DNA of 64,000 bases. Source: Argyresthia goedartella. Its lineage: Eukaryota > Arthropoda > Insecta > Lepidoptera > Argyresthiidae. The stretch lies in the NCBI GenBank assembly GCA_949825045.1, contig OX463821.1, forward strand, positions 35,484,486-35,548,485. Direction: 5' to 3'. The notes beneath the pieces were generated by a model. That model did not search any database and was not told the origin of the DNA. It worked only from the letters and a program-made list of their open reading frames with translations. Below are positions 46,201 to 54,273 of this stretch, piece after piece. Numbering within the stretch: position 1 is the stretch's first letter; the number at the start of each line of letters is the position of its first letter. The position numbers and the translations under genes are program-made.

Positions 46201-47188
46201 CGTATTTTTTGGTTCTTAAAAGACGTGGCTACTACTGACTACATGTCTTATAATATTTTGTTGTGTCTCATCAGGGCGGTATCCAAGAGAACGTGGTTCC
46301 GGAGTCACTGACTGTGACCTTCGACATCCGCCTTGCGCTGTCCATCAACCACCAGGAGTTTGAGGAAATGGTGAGCGAACTATGTTAAAATTATAACAGC
46401 ATAGCAAATCCACTTGAAAGGTCTTTGATTTTACCACAGAAGTTAGATTAATAGTTGTTCTTAAATCAAGTCCCTATGTATTATTTTTTGGTTGGTCGGT
46501 CTTAAGGTTACTGTAAATAAAGGTGGTCTTCCAATGATATGTATTTAAACATTTTGTCTTGTTGTCCCAGATCAAGCGCTGGTGCAAGGAGGCAGGAGAG
46601 GGTGTGACCTACCAGTTCACTCAGAAGCAACCGTACGTGGTGCCCACCAAACTGGACTCCAGCAACCCTTACTGGCTGGCTTTCAAGACCGCGGCTGATC
46701 AGCTGTAAGTACCCACACTACTCCACTTAATCAATCAGCCCACATTCACCCACTGCTGGGTATAGCCACTGTCATATCTGTCAATTGGTAAATGGCAACA
46801 TGTCCTTTAATTTCCTGCTACCTGGTTGACACACTATTTTCTTAACGCGAATGAATTTTAAACGTGTTGTAAGAAATGGAGGACCTGTGTTGTTCTACTC
46901 CACGTTGGTTAAAGTTGCTTTCCCAGCGTTTTACTGGTTAGCAGTATGCGCTTCAGCCTCCCAATCATACATTTTTATTTCAGCAAGCTGTCCTTGGTGC
47001 AGCAAATCTTCCCCGGCGGCACTGACAGCCGGTACCTCCGTGAACTAGGCATTCCTGCCATCGGATTCTCTCCGATGAACGACACAGTGCTGACTCTGCA
47101 CGAACACAATGAGCGACTGAGCGCCGCAACCTTCCTGCGCGGTATCCGCATCTATGAGACTCTAGTGCCGGCGCTTGCTAATGTTTGA
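19096..47188 (+). CDS. ACY1: Aminoacylase-1-like M20 metallopeptidase, secreted type, nine coding exons
   Basis: Coding exons are 19096-19255, 19985-20154, 24594-24765, 26114-26260, 30792-30862, 44729-44845, 46275-46370, 46571-46704 and 46984-47188. All junctions are GT-AG and phases match, giving about 423 residues (human ACY1 has 408). The protein starts [20 protein letters not shown], a signal-peptide-like segment absent from cytosolic mammalian ACY1. Zinc and catalytic motifs are all present: [23 protein letters not shown] (the general base and a ligand), LDEG, GKSGHGS (histidine reaching across the dimer) and LHEHNE. The family hydrolyses N-acyl-L-amino acids. In moth larvae a secreted member cleaves fatty acid-amino acid conjugates in the gut. 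Substrate here is inferred. Introns carry most of the transposons in this region. Confidence 0.9.
19256..19984 (+). other. Intron 1 with a 107-bp tandem duplication
   Basis: Two related units start at 19339 and 19446 with CTGATGATGGAGCT and share CCCATCGAGT and GGCTC phrases. No other feature was seen. The acceptor is TTTTCCCAG at 19984. Confidence 0.5.
19985..20154 (+). CDS. ACY1: Aminoacylase exon 2 (first zinc ligands)
   Basis: It starts by completing an Asp codon and reads [19 protein letters not shown] through [17 protein letters not shown]. The His and Asp of SHMDVVPV are zinc ligand and catalytic-site residues of M20 enzymes. Donor GTGAGT, phase 0. Confidence 0.9.
20155..20529. other. 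Intron 2, 5' part
   Basis: No feature is recognised before the foldback element at 20530. Confidence 0.3.
20530..20820. mobile_element. Palindromic element with conserved core (type 3 arms)
   Basis: Left phrase AAACTGCTCATCAAAAATACTG with GCACAGCAAA and right phrase GCTGTGCAAATCTGTATATT with GATGTGCGATTAAATACT are inverted partners. The core at 20591-20690 reads GGCTTAGGTAAAG and GTTTGAACATGTAAGAACAAC but has lost the GCGAAGCGAAG part. The same arm type, in opposite orientation, occurs at 31220-31465. Confidence 0.65.
20821..21181. other. Intron 2 sequence, possible LINE 5' UTR
   Basis: Unassigned DNA upstream of the LINE open frame. Part of it may be the LINE 5' untranslated region, but no second full copy is available to set the end. 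Confidence 0.25.
21182..24423 (+). mobile_element. CR1/Jockey-like LINE in intron 2, nearly full ORF2
   Basis: The main frame (ATG at 21182, open to 23665) begins with an apurinic-endonuclease domain: [32 protein letters not shown] and LGDFNTCLL. The reverse transcriptase follows: [60 protein letters not shown] and [11 protein letters not shown] (catalytic YADD). One frameshift near 23485-23500 moves the thumb and C-terminus to a second frame ending at 24135. The 3' UTR ends GTGCAATAAAGAATTATTATT, a CR1-type microsatellite tail. It lies in the same orientation as the host gene. Confidence 0.85.
24594..24765 (+). CDS. ACY1: Aminoacylase exon 3 (bridging zinc aspartate)
   Basis: Acceptor TTTTTCCTAACAG. 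It codes [35 protein letters not shown] and RTVHLSFVP. The Asp of GRGAQDMK bridges the two zinc ions in the family. Donor GTAAGG, phase 1. Confidence 0.9.
24766..26113. other. Intron 3, nothing recognised
   Basis: No ORF with domains and no transposon end was seen in this 1.35 kb intron. Confidence 0.4.
26114..26260 (+). CDS. ACY1: Aminoacylase exon 4 (catalytic Glu pair)
   Basis: Acceptor TTACACACAG. It codes [32 protein letters not shown] and FASERAIW. The first Glu of DEE acts as general base and the second binds zinc, and the Glu of LDEG is another ligand. Donor GTGAGT, phase 1. Confidence 0.9.
26261..26759. other. Intron 4, 5' part
   Basis: No recognised feature. The 69-codon frame at 26387-26596 has no domain. 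Confidence 0.3.
26760..29731 (-). mobile_element. Transib (RAG1-like) DNA transposon in intron 4
   Basis: A 21-bp inverted repeat with one mismatch, core GAACATGCTAGCT, lies at 26779-26799 and 29685-29705. Outside each copy the sequence runs to a CAC trinucleotide (26760 on the left, GTG at 29729-29731 on the right), the usual terminal base step of Transib and RAG signal ends. The span of about 2.97 kb fits the superfamily. No matching 5-bp target duplication was found, so the exact ends are tentative. It lies antisense to the host gene. Confidence 0.6.
27134..29491 (-). pseudogene. Transib transposase (RAG1-core homologue), disrupted
   Basis: A small first exon (29491-29437, [18 protein letters not shown], donor GTATGT) joins in frame to the main exon at 29179 (acceptor TTTTTTTCAG). 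The main frame contains [18 protein letters not shown] (first catalytic Asp), [17 protein letters not shown] (second Asp), a CYICKATPK zinc-type pair and [11 protein letters not shown]. After a break at 27767-27830 with frameshift and two stops, the second frame gives [48 protein letters not shown] (third acidic residue) and [13 protein letters not shown]. These match the DDE order of Transib and the RAG1 core. The lesions indicate it no longer makes full transposase. Confidence 0.8.
29732..30330. other. Intron 4, unassigned
   Basis: No coding or repeat signal was recognised. Confidence 0.3.
30331..30490. repeat. Dispersed repeat (CACTAGGATAC..GTGGGAAC type), copy 1
   Basis: GCACTAGGATACTCTGTGTC, GTGGGAACTAGAAACAGCGA and AACATCGAAGACCTGG recur at 63645-63720 with few changes. 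Function and class are unknown to me. Confidence 0.6.
30792..30862 (+). CDS. ACY1: Aminoacylase exon 5 (dimer-interface His)
   Basis: Acceptor TACTTTCAG. The exon completes His and codes [20 protein letters not shown] with GEK. The His of GKSGHGS corresponds to the residue that completes the active site across the dimer in M20 enzymes. Donor GTAAGT, phase 0. Confidence 0.85.
30863..31219. other. Intron 5, 5' part
   Basis: Nothing was recognised before the foldback element. Intron 5 as a whole (30863-44728) is the largest and holds nested retroelements. Confidence 0.3.
31220..31465. mobile_element. Palindromic element with conserved core (type 3 arms, reversed)
   Basis: Left arm AGTATTTAATAGCACATCAA and ATTTGCACTGCAAAAAAGG, right arm GCTGTGCAAATCAATATTTT and ATGTGCAGTTTAATA. 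The core at about 31329-31412 is inverted: GCTTCGCTTCGCTCACCC and CACCTAAGCTACCGCAG. It is the same family as 20530-20820. Confidence 0.65.
31740..32015 (+). pseudogene. BEL/Pao integrase C-terminal fragment
   Basis: The plus-strand phrase [20 protein letters not shown], then [12 protein letters not shown], matches the conserved C-terminal domain after Pao integrase (consensus type: leucine-rich VLI, PPLQW, GRV, PGKDG, VRV). It is a short isolated remnant with opposite orientation to the large BEL copy in this intron. Confidence 0.55.
32016..32574. other. Unassigned; may include gypsy 3' LTR
   Basis: Downstream of the minus-strand gypsy integrase one expects a polypurine tract and 3' LTR here. 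No second LTR copy was found, so the limits cannot be drawn. Confidence 0.25.
32575..34940 (-). pseudogene. Gypsy-type pol: protease end, RT, RNase H, integrase (decayed)
   Basis: Reading right to left on the minus strand: [15 protein letters not shown] (protease C-terminal), [14 protein letters not shown] and [16 protein letters not shown] (RT start, with stops), [15 protein letters not shown] (catalytic LDD), [45 protein letters not shown] (RNase H), [18 protein letters not shown] HHCC finger with [11 protein letters not shown], and the integrase end [18 protein letters not shown]. Frameshifts and stops are frequent and the central integrase is missing. The GC-rich patches at 33190-33310 and 33770-33850 differ from the AT-rich surroundings. 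The matching gag lies at 42390-43052. Confidence 0.75.
34941..35240 (-). mobile_element. LINE 3' tail, minus strand
   Basis: GTCAAAGTTCTTTATTACTG, GAAGGGCGTAGAAACTCCCA and CCCCATACAGTCCCGTCATT are the reverse complement of the 3' end at 8085-8426. It is a 5'-truncated insertion at the edge of the gypsy pol. Confidence 0.8.
35241..36440 (-). pseudogene. LINE reverse transcriptase C-terminal half, GC-rich subfamily
   Basis: Minus-strand frames 36436-35990 and 35926-35450 give [32 protein letters not shown] (catalytic ADD), [32 protein letters not shown], then [29 protein letters not shown] and [10 protein letters not shown] frameshift lies at about 35960. It is 5' truncated inside the RT and fused directly to the BEL integrase frame near 36440. 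Its codon use is markedly more GC-rich than the other LINEs here. Confidence 0.8.
36441..41258 (-). pseudogene. BEL/Pao retrotransposon gag-pol, minus strand
   Basis: Reading right to left: gag (from 41258, [10 protein letters not shown]) with [15 protein letters not shown], a cysteine-rich [16 protein letters not shown] region, then protease [14 protein letters not shown] (usual LxDSGS altered to VDQGS) and [14 protein letters not shown] follows with [23 protein letters not shown] and [10 protein letters not shown] (catalytic MDD), RNase H with [15 protein letters not shown] and [14 protein letters not shown], and integrase with [23 protein letters not shown] and [15 protein letters not shown] (D,D,E all visible). 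Stops near 39540, 39170 and 38940 and frame changes near 38200 and 37200 break it. It ends within the integrase at 36440 where a LINE starts, and the 3' LTR is missing. Confidence 0.85.
41259..42330 (-). other. BEL 5' LTR and leader region (inferred)
   Basis: Non-coding DNA upstream of the BEL gag start on the minus strand, up to the gypsy gag remnant. By position it should hold the 5' LTR and primer-binding site. It contains an internal 92-bp-period duplication. Exact LTR borders cannot be drawn because the partner LTR is absent. Confidence 0.4.
41775..41925. repeat. Two-unit 92-bp-period duplication in the BEL leader/LTR
   Basis: GTTATGCGTATAGGGTTGTA and GTCCTGCCGCAGATGTTCAG occur twice, from 41775 and 41867. 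Units are nearly identical over about 58 bp, separated by about 34 bp. Confidence 0.8.
42331..43054 (-). pseudogene. Gypsy-type gag fragment (capsid and zinc knuckle)
   Basis: Minus-strand frames give [38 protein letters not shown] and [13 protein letters not shown], then after a frameshift near 42745 [17 protein letters not shown] and the knuckle [20 protein letters not shown]. This is the end of a gypsy gag just before protease. The protease end and pol of a gypsy lie on the same strand at 32575-34940, on the far side of the BEL and LINE block, so the two are probably one element split by later insertions. Confidence 0.65.
43055..43514 (-). pseudogene. Jockey-type LINE ORF1 fragment with zinc knuckles
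   Basis: The minus-strand frame from 43514 reads [51 protein letters not shown] and [20 protein letters not shown] with VKCLED. This is the RNA-binding plus CCHC part of a Jockey/I-like ORF1 protein. At about 43055 it runs in frame into gypsy gag, giving a chimeric 265-codon open frame. Confidence 0.7.
43515..43789. other. Intron 5 unassigned, moderately GC-rich
   Basis: Overlapping short frames on both strands have no recognised domains. Confidence 0.3.
43790..44115. mobile_element. Palindromic element with conserved core (type 4 arms)
   Basis: Left arm phrases GTCAAAACCGTTAGTTG and CTATCGACAGATAGTAAAC pair with the right arm TTTACTATCTGTCGATAGTT and TTGTTTTGACTATCTCACGG. The core at 43953-44035 reads GGGGTAGCTTAGGTGAAGG, GAGCGCAGCGAAG and GTTAGGTGGACATGTAA. 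The arms share nothing visible with types 1-3. Confidence 0.65.
44116..44728. other. Intron 5, 3' end
   Basis: Nothing was recognised. The acceptor of exon 6 is GATGACAG at 44728. Confidence 0.3.
44729..44845 (+). CDS. ACY1: Aminoacylase exon 6
   Basis: It codes [39 protein letters not shown], the lid-domain helix and the GxVTxxNLTKL strand of ACY1. Donor GTTAGT, phase 0. Confidence 0.88.
44846..46274. other. Intron 6
   Basis: A 72-codon frame at 45403-45621 ([16 protein letters not shown]) faintly resembles the end of a gypsy gag but is too short to assign. Nothing else was seen. Confidence 0.25.
46275..46370 (+). CDS. ACY1: Aminoacylase exon 7
   Basis: It codes [20 protein letters not shown] and [12 protein letters not shown], corresponding to the GGV..NVIP..FDFR strand pair of the family. 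Acceptor CATCAG, donor GTGAGC, phase 0. Confidence 0.88.
46571..46704 (+). CDS. ACY1: Aminoacylase exon 8
   Basis: It codes [19 protein letters not shown] and [19 protein letters not shown]. The WCxxAGEGVTxxF and DSNPxW phrases are ACY1-specific. Donor GTAAGT, phase 2. Confidence 0.9.
46984..47188 (+). CDS. ACY1: Aminoacylase exon 9 (last zinc ligand, C-terminus)
   Basis: It codes [39 protein letters not shown] and [16 protein letters not shown] before TGA. The first His of LHEHNE is the last zinc ligand. A weak ATTAAA polyadenylation-like signal sits at 47193-47198, unusually close to the stop. Confidence 0.9.
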
Positions 47189-47198
47189 TGGAATTAAA

Positions 47199-49160
47199 CT
47201 CTCATGTAGAATTGCTTTGTTTTTTTTTTTAACTTCTAAGCTAACTACAAATTGGAAAGGCTTGTGTTTAACTGTTCACCAATTTGAGTATAAAAATACA
47301 TCCAAAAAAATACATTTTCATCCCATATTAAAAAAGTGTTCACCGAAATTTTACATCCTAATTTATAGTAAACTACATGGTATCGCCTCGTTCCGCTCCC
47401 CTTCGCTTCGGCTCCAAGTTGATTGTAAAGTTGTGACCTAACAAACCTTACCTCATTAATCGGACAGCAAGTGACAAACTGCATGGGGGCTCTAAGGAGA
47501 GCATTTGGAATTCAAAACTTATATTGGTAAACAATTATTTGTTGCGAATTCAAAATCCTAAGGGATTTCAGAGGCACAGTTTGCCAGCATTTAGCCAGTA
47601 AATCAATACTCAATTAATTGCTAAAGTAAAGCTAAAGTTTTGCAGAACGATGAGTATTCTTGAAAAGTTGTTATTTAGCTGCAGTAGGATTGCCGTTAGA
47701 GTATTATCAAAACAGACAAGTGGATAGAGGGTACTTCGTCGAAAAAGTTAGGCTTAAATTTTATTTCTAAAGTATTGGTAGCAAAGTGGGACTCTGTAGT
47801 GAGCCTAGATTTATCGGGTTGGTCAGGTACGGCAATAGGTTACGTGGAATGTTATATTTTACCGTCGTGGCTAATTCCGCTAATTACTCGAAGTCGTTAG
47901 CGGCGCGGAGGGAGGGGTGGCAAGGAGTTGTGGGGGGAGGGGGAGACTTATTGGGCACGTGTGCAGAAAGAGAGTGAACTGGAAATGACTTTGCTAGTAT
48001 AGAGTTCAGGTAAATGGCCCTATTATCGTGGATTTTGACAAAATTGGAAAATAAGAGAGAAAAATATGTATTCTACGAATCACACCAGGATATAAATATA
48101 TTTTTTACAAGAATAAACGTTATATTTAATATTATTTCATATATTTTGTATCTTTTTGAGAGATTTAATATTAAAAATAATAAATTAAACTGTCATGTCG
48201 ATTTTCTCTATCACTGCGGTATTAAAAGATTCGAGTATATTACCGCGAAAGGCGTGGCCTATTACGAAGGTGGGAAAACGAACCTGAGGTTTCGTGCAGT
48301 GAATTATATTCTGCGAATGTAAGTAATTCCCTATATTCAACCTTATTACAGTATGAGCGTGTTAGTTCGATAACTAAATAAAAAAATTCAGTTAACCGCG
48401 ACACATTACAAACCTTTAATTTATAGTTTATAGTTTAGACTATATAAGAATAATAATAGTTGGGGCTGAGCTGTAGGCTAAAATCGTGGTCACAGGTGGC
48501 GGATAATGAACGGCCATCAGATATGATGGTTAGCTTTGAATATATTGAATAAACGGTCCCCGACCACACAGCGGTGAGGTTACGACAACGTGGTGGGAAG
48601 TCTTGTGGAAAAGACTTGCCGAGAAAAACATGCATAAGTTCAATGAGTGCCATGCGACATGGCGAGTAAGTGCCGCCAGTATATAAGCACACCCATCCCT
48701 GCAGCGGGCAGTTGTGGCTGCAGTAGACCCAAAAGTTGAGGTTGAGGGGCTCAGAATAGTCAAGGCTCATTATTGCTATTGTCGTCCTTAGCAAACAGCG
48801 ACGCGGAAGGCAAAGGGAAAACCACCGCATAATCCCGATTATGCATCCCTTCTCAGGAAAAATATTATGGCTAAGCAAAATATAACCACGAACCTCAGCC
48901 CCGGCAGACCCTAGATGGTCAGAGGGTGCGAATAATCCCCAGGTTAGCCATTAAGATTGCAACATGGATTTCTCAAATATCCAAAGTAAGGAAGTTTAAA
49001 AATGTAGAACAAGAGATAAAAAGACTGAAAATTGATGAACTTGAAAAAATGAGGCTAGGAGGAAGGAGACAGGAATGATGTTTACTGATACTGATGAAAA
49101 TGTAACGTGTTATAGTTGTAACGATGACAAGCACTGCACAAACGGAGTAGCAATATTAAT
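47199..49160. other. Downstream intergenic DNA, unassigned
   Basis: Frames at 48014-48322 (plus) and 48435-48878 (minus) have no domain I recognise. The block 48460-48960 is less AT-rich than its surroundings and could be part of an unknown retroelement, but no motif supports that. Confidence 0.3.
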
Positions 49161-49212
49161 TAAAAAAACCGGCCAGGTGCGTGTCGGACTTCGCACAGTT
49201 AGGGTTCCGTAA
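49161..49212 (+). repeat. Lepidopteran GGTTCCGTA repeat, short 5' fragment
   Basis: AAAAAAACCGGCCAGGTGCG, GTCGGACTTCGCAC and AGGGTTCCGTAATAA match the left end of the 795-1224 family in diverged form. Confidence 0.6.
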
Positions 49213-49524
49213 TAAATTTAGAATATAAGCCAAAATAAATAAATAGGAAGATACTCACTTCACATACATCTGAAACAACTAGCCAAAATATCGCTATAAT
49301 TTTTCACCAGCAAATAATTACTTTGTTTTTTCATAGTATAGTTTTTCATGTATTCCATAGTGTTTGTATGAATAACAAAATTATATTTGCGGTTTTTAAT
49401 ACCTGTTTTATGTCTTAAAAATTGCTTATATTATTTTTTTCAAATCAATTTTCATTGAACGTGTTTATTGAGATACACAACATATAGTTTTTTTTAATTT
49501 CTCACTCTCTTACTTTAAAAGTTA

Positions 49525-51560
49525 ATTCCAATTTCAAATGTCTTTATTACTGTAGACATTTACATGTACTTAGCAATCGTAATTTTTTGCCACTTCTCTA
49601 TATTGGACCACTGTGGGAGAAGAAGGGTGTAGAACCTTCCACAGTTTGATTTTTAGATCTCTTTTAAAAATTTATTGTGTGTAACTAATACAAATTTTAT
49701 AATATTATTATATCATAATTAATAAGTAGGAATAAATAATTACAAAATGATTAACAGCAAAGTCTGTGTTGAGGCAGGTTAACCCCATACAAACTCGTCA
49801 TTTAGTAATCTTGGACATTGTAATATCCCTTTTTCGACAAAGTCGCTTTAACATGGTTTTTAAATTGCTCAAATAGCAATTTCAAGATCTCCAGAGGTAT
49901 CTTGTTGTAGTAGAGAATGAATTGACCCTTGAAAGAATAACTAAATGCTAACCTTCGCGAGTCTAAACCGGGGCGCAAGTAGTCTGTGATTATTTCTTAG
50001 GTTAATATTACAGCTATCGCTAAGTTTGGCAAATGTTGTAAGGTTCTTGCGTACATACATTATTTTTTCGAAAATAAATTGTCAAGCTACAGTTAGTATG
50101 TATAAATTTCTTTAAAAAACTCTCTTAAGGGGTCTGTGCGTTTTTAATTATAAATTGCTCGAATAGGTCTATTCTGTAAAATAAAAATAGATTGAATATC
50201 ACATGGCACTATGAAAGTAACTAAAATATACTAGTCTAGATGTAGCCACATACGTGTTTTGTCTGATGTTCCTAACAGCGTAAGCCGCAGAACTAAATTT
50301 ACCAGCTAATTTATCTATGTGGGGTCCCCACTGCAATTTGCTATCAATGGTTATTCCAAGAAACTTCGTGTCATTTACTAATTGTAACATGCTGCTGTCT
50401 AACACCAAACTGGTCTCAACTTGCCTGACATTTGGAAGTGAGAATTTGATACATTTGGTTTTACCAGCATTTAACAATAAATTATTAACTGTGAACCAAT
50501 TCAAGGTTAAAGACAATACTCCATTAACATCATCAAAATATTCTTTTTGTTTTTCAATTTTGAAGACCAGTGAAGTGTCAATAGCAAACAACACTATGCC
50601 AGTCAACTCCCCATCATGAAAGTCAGATCGTTAATATATACCAGGAATAAGAAAGGGCCTAATACGGAACCTTGTGGAACGCCAATTTTTACACCCGATT
50701 CATCCGATTTAACGCCTTTTACTTCTGCCTTTTGAATTCTATTGCTTTGGTATGATCTTGGTAGATCCAACGCTTTATTTCTAACTCCACATTGATTTAA
50801 TTTCATTAGTAGCGTATTATGATCAACACAATCAAATGCCTTCGAGAGATCGCAAAAAACTCCGATAGCATCCTGTGTGGCCTCCCATGCAGAATAAATA
50901 TGAGATATAAGAGTAACACCTGCATCCGTAGTCGATTTACCCTAAGTGAAACCGTATTGTTTGGCGTGGAGTTGTTTTGTACGGTTGAAATGTGAGAGCA
51001 TTTGATTGAGTGTAATCTTTTCAAAAATTTTACTTAGTCCTGGAAGAACAGATATTGGTCTAAAATTTGAAGGATCACCCTTGTCTCCCGACTTGAACAG
51101 AGGTATCTGTTTACTGTGTTTCATGAGGTCTGGGAAAGCTCCATCGTCAACACATTTATTAAATATATGTGGGGCTATAACTAGTATTATTGAACCAATA
51201 AATTTGACTGATATACCCCACAAGTCTTCAGTATTTTTTAAATTAAGTAATCTATAAGTTTTGACAATATTCTGGGGATATACATGATGAAATTTAAAAT
51301 CTACATTATTGATGCTAGTACTGTTTTTTAATAAAGTCTCTGCTTCATATGGAGATAAATTAAGACGCTCTGTTGTGAGTAAGGGTACATTGGTGAAAAA
51401 TGTTTCAAAAGCTCGAGCTACCTCAGGGTTGGATTTGACAACAATATCACCTATATCTAAGCAGAAATTATTATCCCTTGGTATAATTTGCCAGTTTTGA
51501 TGAAATATTTTTTTTTTGGTTTCATTTCCATGTAACAGGCTAAAACGTCAGTTCTTATAC
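49525..51560 (-). pseudogene. LINE reverse transcriptase copy, minus strand
   Basis: It is the same family as 6422-8426. Minus-strand frames give [59 protein letters not shown] (catalytic ADD altered to AID) and KFLGITIDSKLQWGPH. The tail at 49525-50060 carries the family 3' end. Stops and frameshifts near 50610, 50810 and 50940 break it, and the motif C change means it would be inactive anyway. Confidence 0.8.
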
Positions 51561-52600
51561 GTCCTTTTGAAAGTCTCATTTACATTACCACGCGACTAAA
51601 CTCGAATGGAATTCGTTAGACAATTTGTGCATATGACTGTGCTGAATTTACGAATACATAAATTTTGGTAATCATACTACGACATATGGCGAGTCAGACG
51701 CACATTTTACGTCTACGCTTTCAATTCGCATGGGCGAGAATTGGCTCACTGGGCGTCGACGGAGACCACATTTCCTTTTAGACTGGAAAGCTTATTGTGT
51801 TATTGTTAAGCCAATGGGGTGTTATTTTTGGATAAATTCATGTTTTCATTATTCAATCACATTGAGATCAGTGCTACCGGTTGCTTTTATGCTATAGCTT
51901 ATATTCTTAGGAATTCGTTTATGAGTAGAGAATATTGTAGTAGTACCAAATATTGTGTATTCAAATTGTGTACCTACAGTCATTGTTGTTTTATCCTGAA
52001 TTCCAGATAGGAACAACCAACTGGCGTCCGGTAGTGTTTTTTAAGAGACCTCTCTGCGAGGACAATGCCTGAAGATTGATCCGTCTGCATCACTGTGACC
52101 ATTGATTGAAATGGTCACTGGGTTGCTGTGAATGTTCGGGAACAAAGTTGTGCCTAAGCTGAGTTTAGTTTGTGAGATGTTAACTAAAGCCCGGCCACCA
52201 AAGGAGCGATATATTTATTTTAATTTATTAAGCTGTTAATAAACCACCGCTTTGATCATCATTAAATGTTTTTATTGTCTATGGACATCCCAACGTAAAG
52301 AAAAGTCAGGCTACAATCTGAATACCTCAATATGTAAGACTAACTAAAAATGATGGCGGCTATCCGCAGTGCGTTATCTGTTATGAAGTTTTAAGCAATG
52401 ATGCGTAAAGACTGACGATGGGTTTAGATTCTAAACCCATGGCGAATAGTAACATCTAACAATAACTACTTAAATACACACGTAGGGGTTGTTTTAGTCC
52501 GTACTACAAGAGCTGATGCCCGCTCAATGTGTAGGTAGACGGATATAGCAGGGAGGTCTGACTCCTGGGCATGGGTAATTCCATTTCCCCTCCCCCCATC
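51561..52600. other. Unassigned block between two LINE pieces
   Basis: No coding motif or terminal repeat was found. It separates the RT copy from a minus-strand endonuclease copy and may be an insertion. Confidence 0.3.
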
Positions 52601-53740
52601 TGAGGTCTGGTAACGATTTTGTTAAAAAAATCTTTAAAGGCATTGGCAACTTCGCGATCTTTAGAAATGAATTTATGGTCTATATTTCGAACAAATTTCC
52701 GGCCCCGAGGTTTAATTTTTCGAGTTTCGATATTGATTATTTTTCATGTTGTTTTCATTTTGTCTTCAGCTTGCTTTACTTTCCTACTCGGGCCAAGGGA
52801 CTTTGCTTTATGGCACACAGATTTAAATGTCTTTGACTATTGTTTATGTACTCTAAAAAATATGTATCATGGGCATTTGTACATCTTTGTGAATATAAAT
52901 CATACATGGTGTTCCTGCTTTTAAAAATACCAGGAATAGCCCGTCACTATATCTCGCCTGAGATACTACCTCAACATGTTTTTATTTTAAATATATCATT
53001 AAACTTTTTCTCAATCACTTTTAACAAGGAATTTTAAAGAACATCTAGACCCTCAACTAACGGTAAGTAAATAAGTTGCTTATCAATGCTTTCAGAAAAC
53101 TGTCCCTTACGGTTGGTAGTAATGGGTCTGTAAGTAAACTCCTGAGAGTTTTTATTCAATATACACACACAAAATGTTCCGAGCTAAGTTTGTGATATAT
53201 AGCCATGCTTTGAGGTTCACAGTTACAAAAAACATTGTCTTTGCAAGTTGCAGATAAGGTTGTGATTCTTGTTGGCTGATTAAAAATATTTTTAGATCAA
53301 AGCAAAAACACAAATTAGGTATTTTATCACTTAGCGGACACTTATCCAGTTCATTAACATTAAAATCGCCACAAACAATTAGGTATTTTGAGGTTTTGGA
53401 AGATGTTATTAGAATTTCTCCCATAATATACTTAAACACCTAAAAATCAGCTAATTGGGGTCTGTATACACAAACAACTATATGTTGCTCCAGCTCTACA
53501 CATGATAATCTATAGTCCGTTCGAAAGAAAATTATACAATGTCGTTTCTCTCCTTAAATTAAATTACTCCCAAAATAAATTAATGACCCGCCATGCATAG
53601 CTTTATTCCTATTGAAATAACTAGCAATGTGGTTATTCTGAATAGATGGTATCAAAGTATTTTTTTCTGAACCAATGTTCAGTTAAACACATATTATCGA
53701 CTTTACTAAAGTCTTAAGAGAATTCCAATTATAGTAGTCA
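52601..53740 (-). pseudogene. LINE endonuclease and linker fragment, minus strand
   Basis: Minus-strand translation includes YLIVCGDFNVNEL (endonuclease GDFN motif) at about 53360 and, toward the left, KDREVANAFKDFF, typical of the linker before RT. It is decayed with many stops. It could be the 5' half of the copy at 49525-51560 or an independent one. Confidence 0.6.
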
Positions 53741-54273
53741 AGTTTTTTTTTCTTAGATAGTTCTACTCGTAGTTATAATACGTTATGTAAACTACATATT
53801 TTAGGAGCTTGAATTTTTATTTAACTTTAACCCTTTCGGAACCCGCCGTATCGATTGTGCGGGTCAATAAAGTTGATATTTGTGTAAAACTAGTAAGCCT
53901 ATCTGAACCGGCTCGGTATCAGTTTATTGTGTGGGGAGTGGCCTATTCCTATGTCGAAAGAGTTCGGCCGTGAGATCAATCGTGCCGCCGCAGTCGCGTG
54001 GTGAAGTTGGGTATCTTGCGTGCGCGCGACCTTGCGGACTTTAAGTACAATTACGACTGCTTTTGTTTACTATTTGCAATTAATTGCTGTTTAATCATCA
54101 AATGAATAGTAATGCTTTACACTTCTAACAGTTCTAAGTAGATTTGCTTGTTTTTACTGAGAGTAGTGTAGTGCGAACTTTTTTGACACGTTTGTGCGGG
54201 TGGGGGGCCTAGTTATACATACCTATTCAAAATGTACTGACGAAATTCGCTTGTTTTTCAAGGAATCTGAAAC

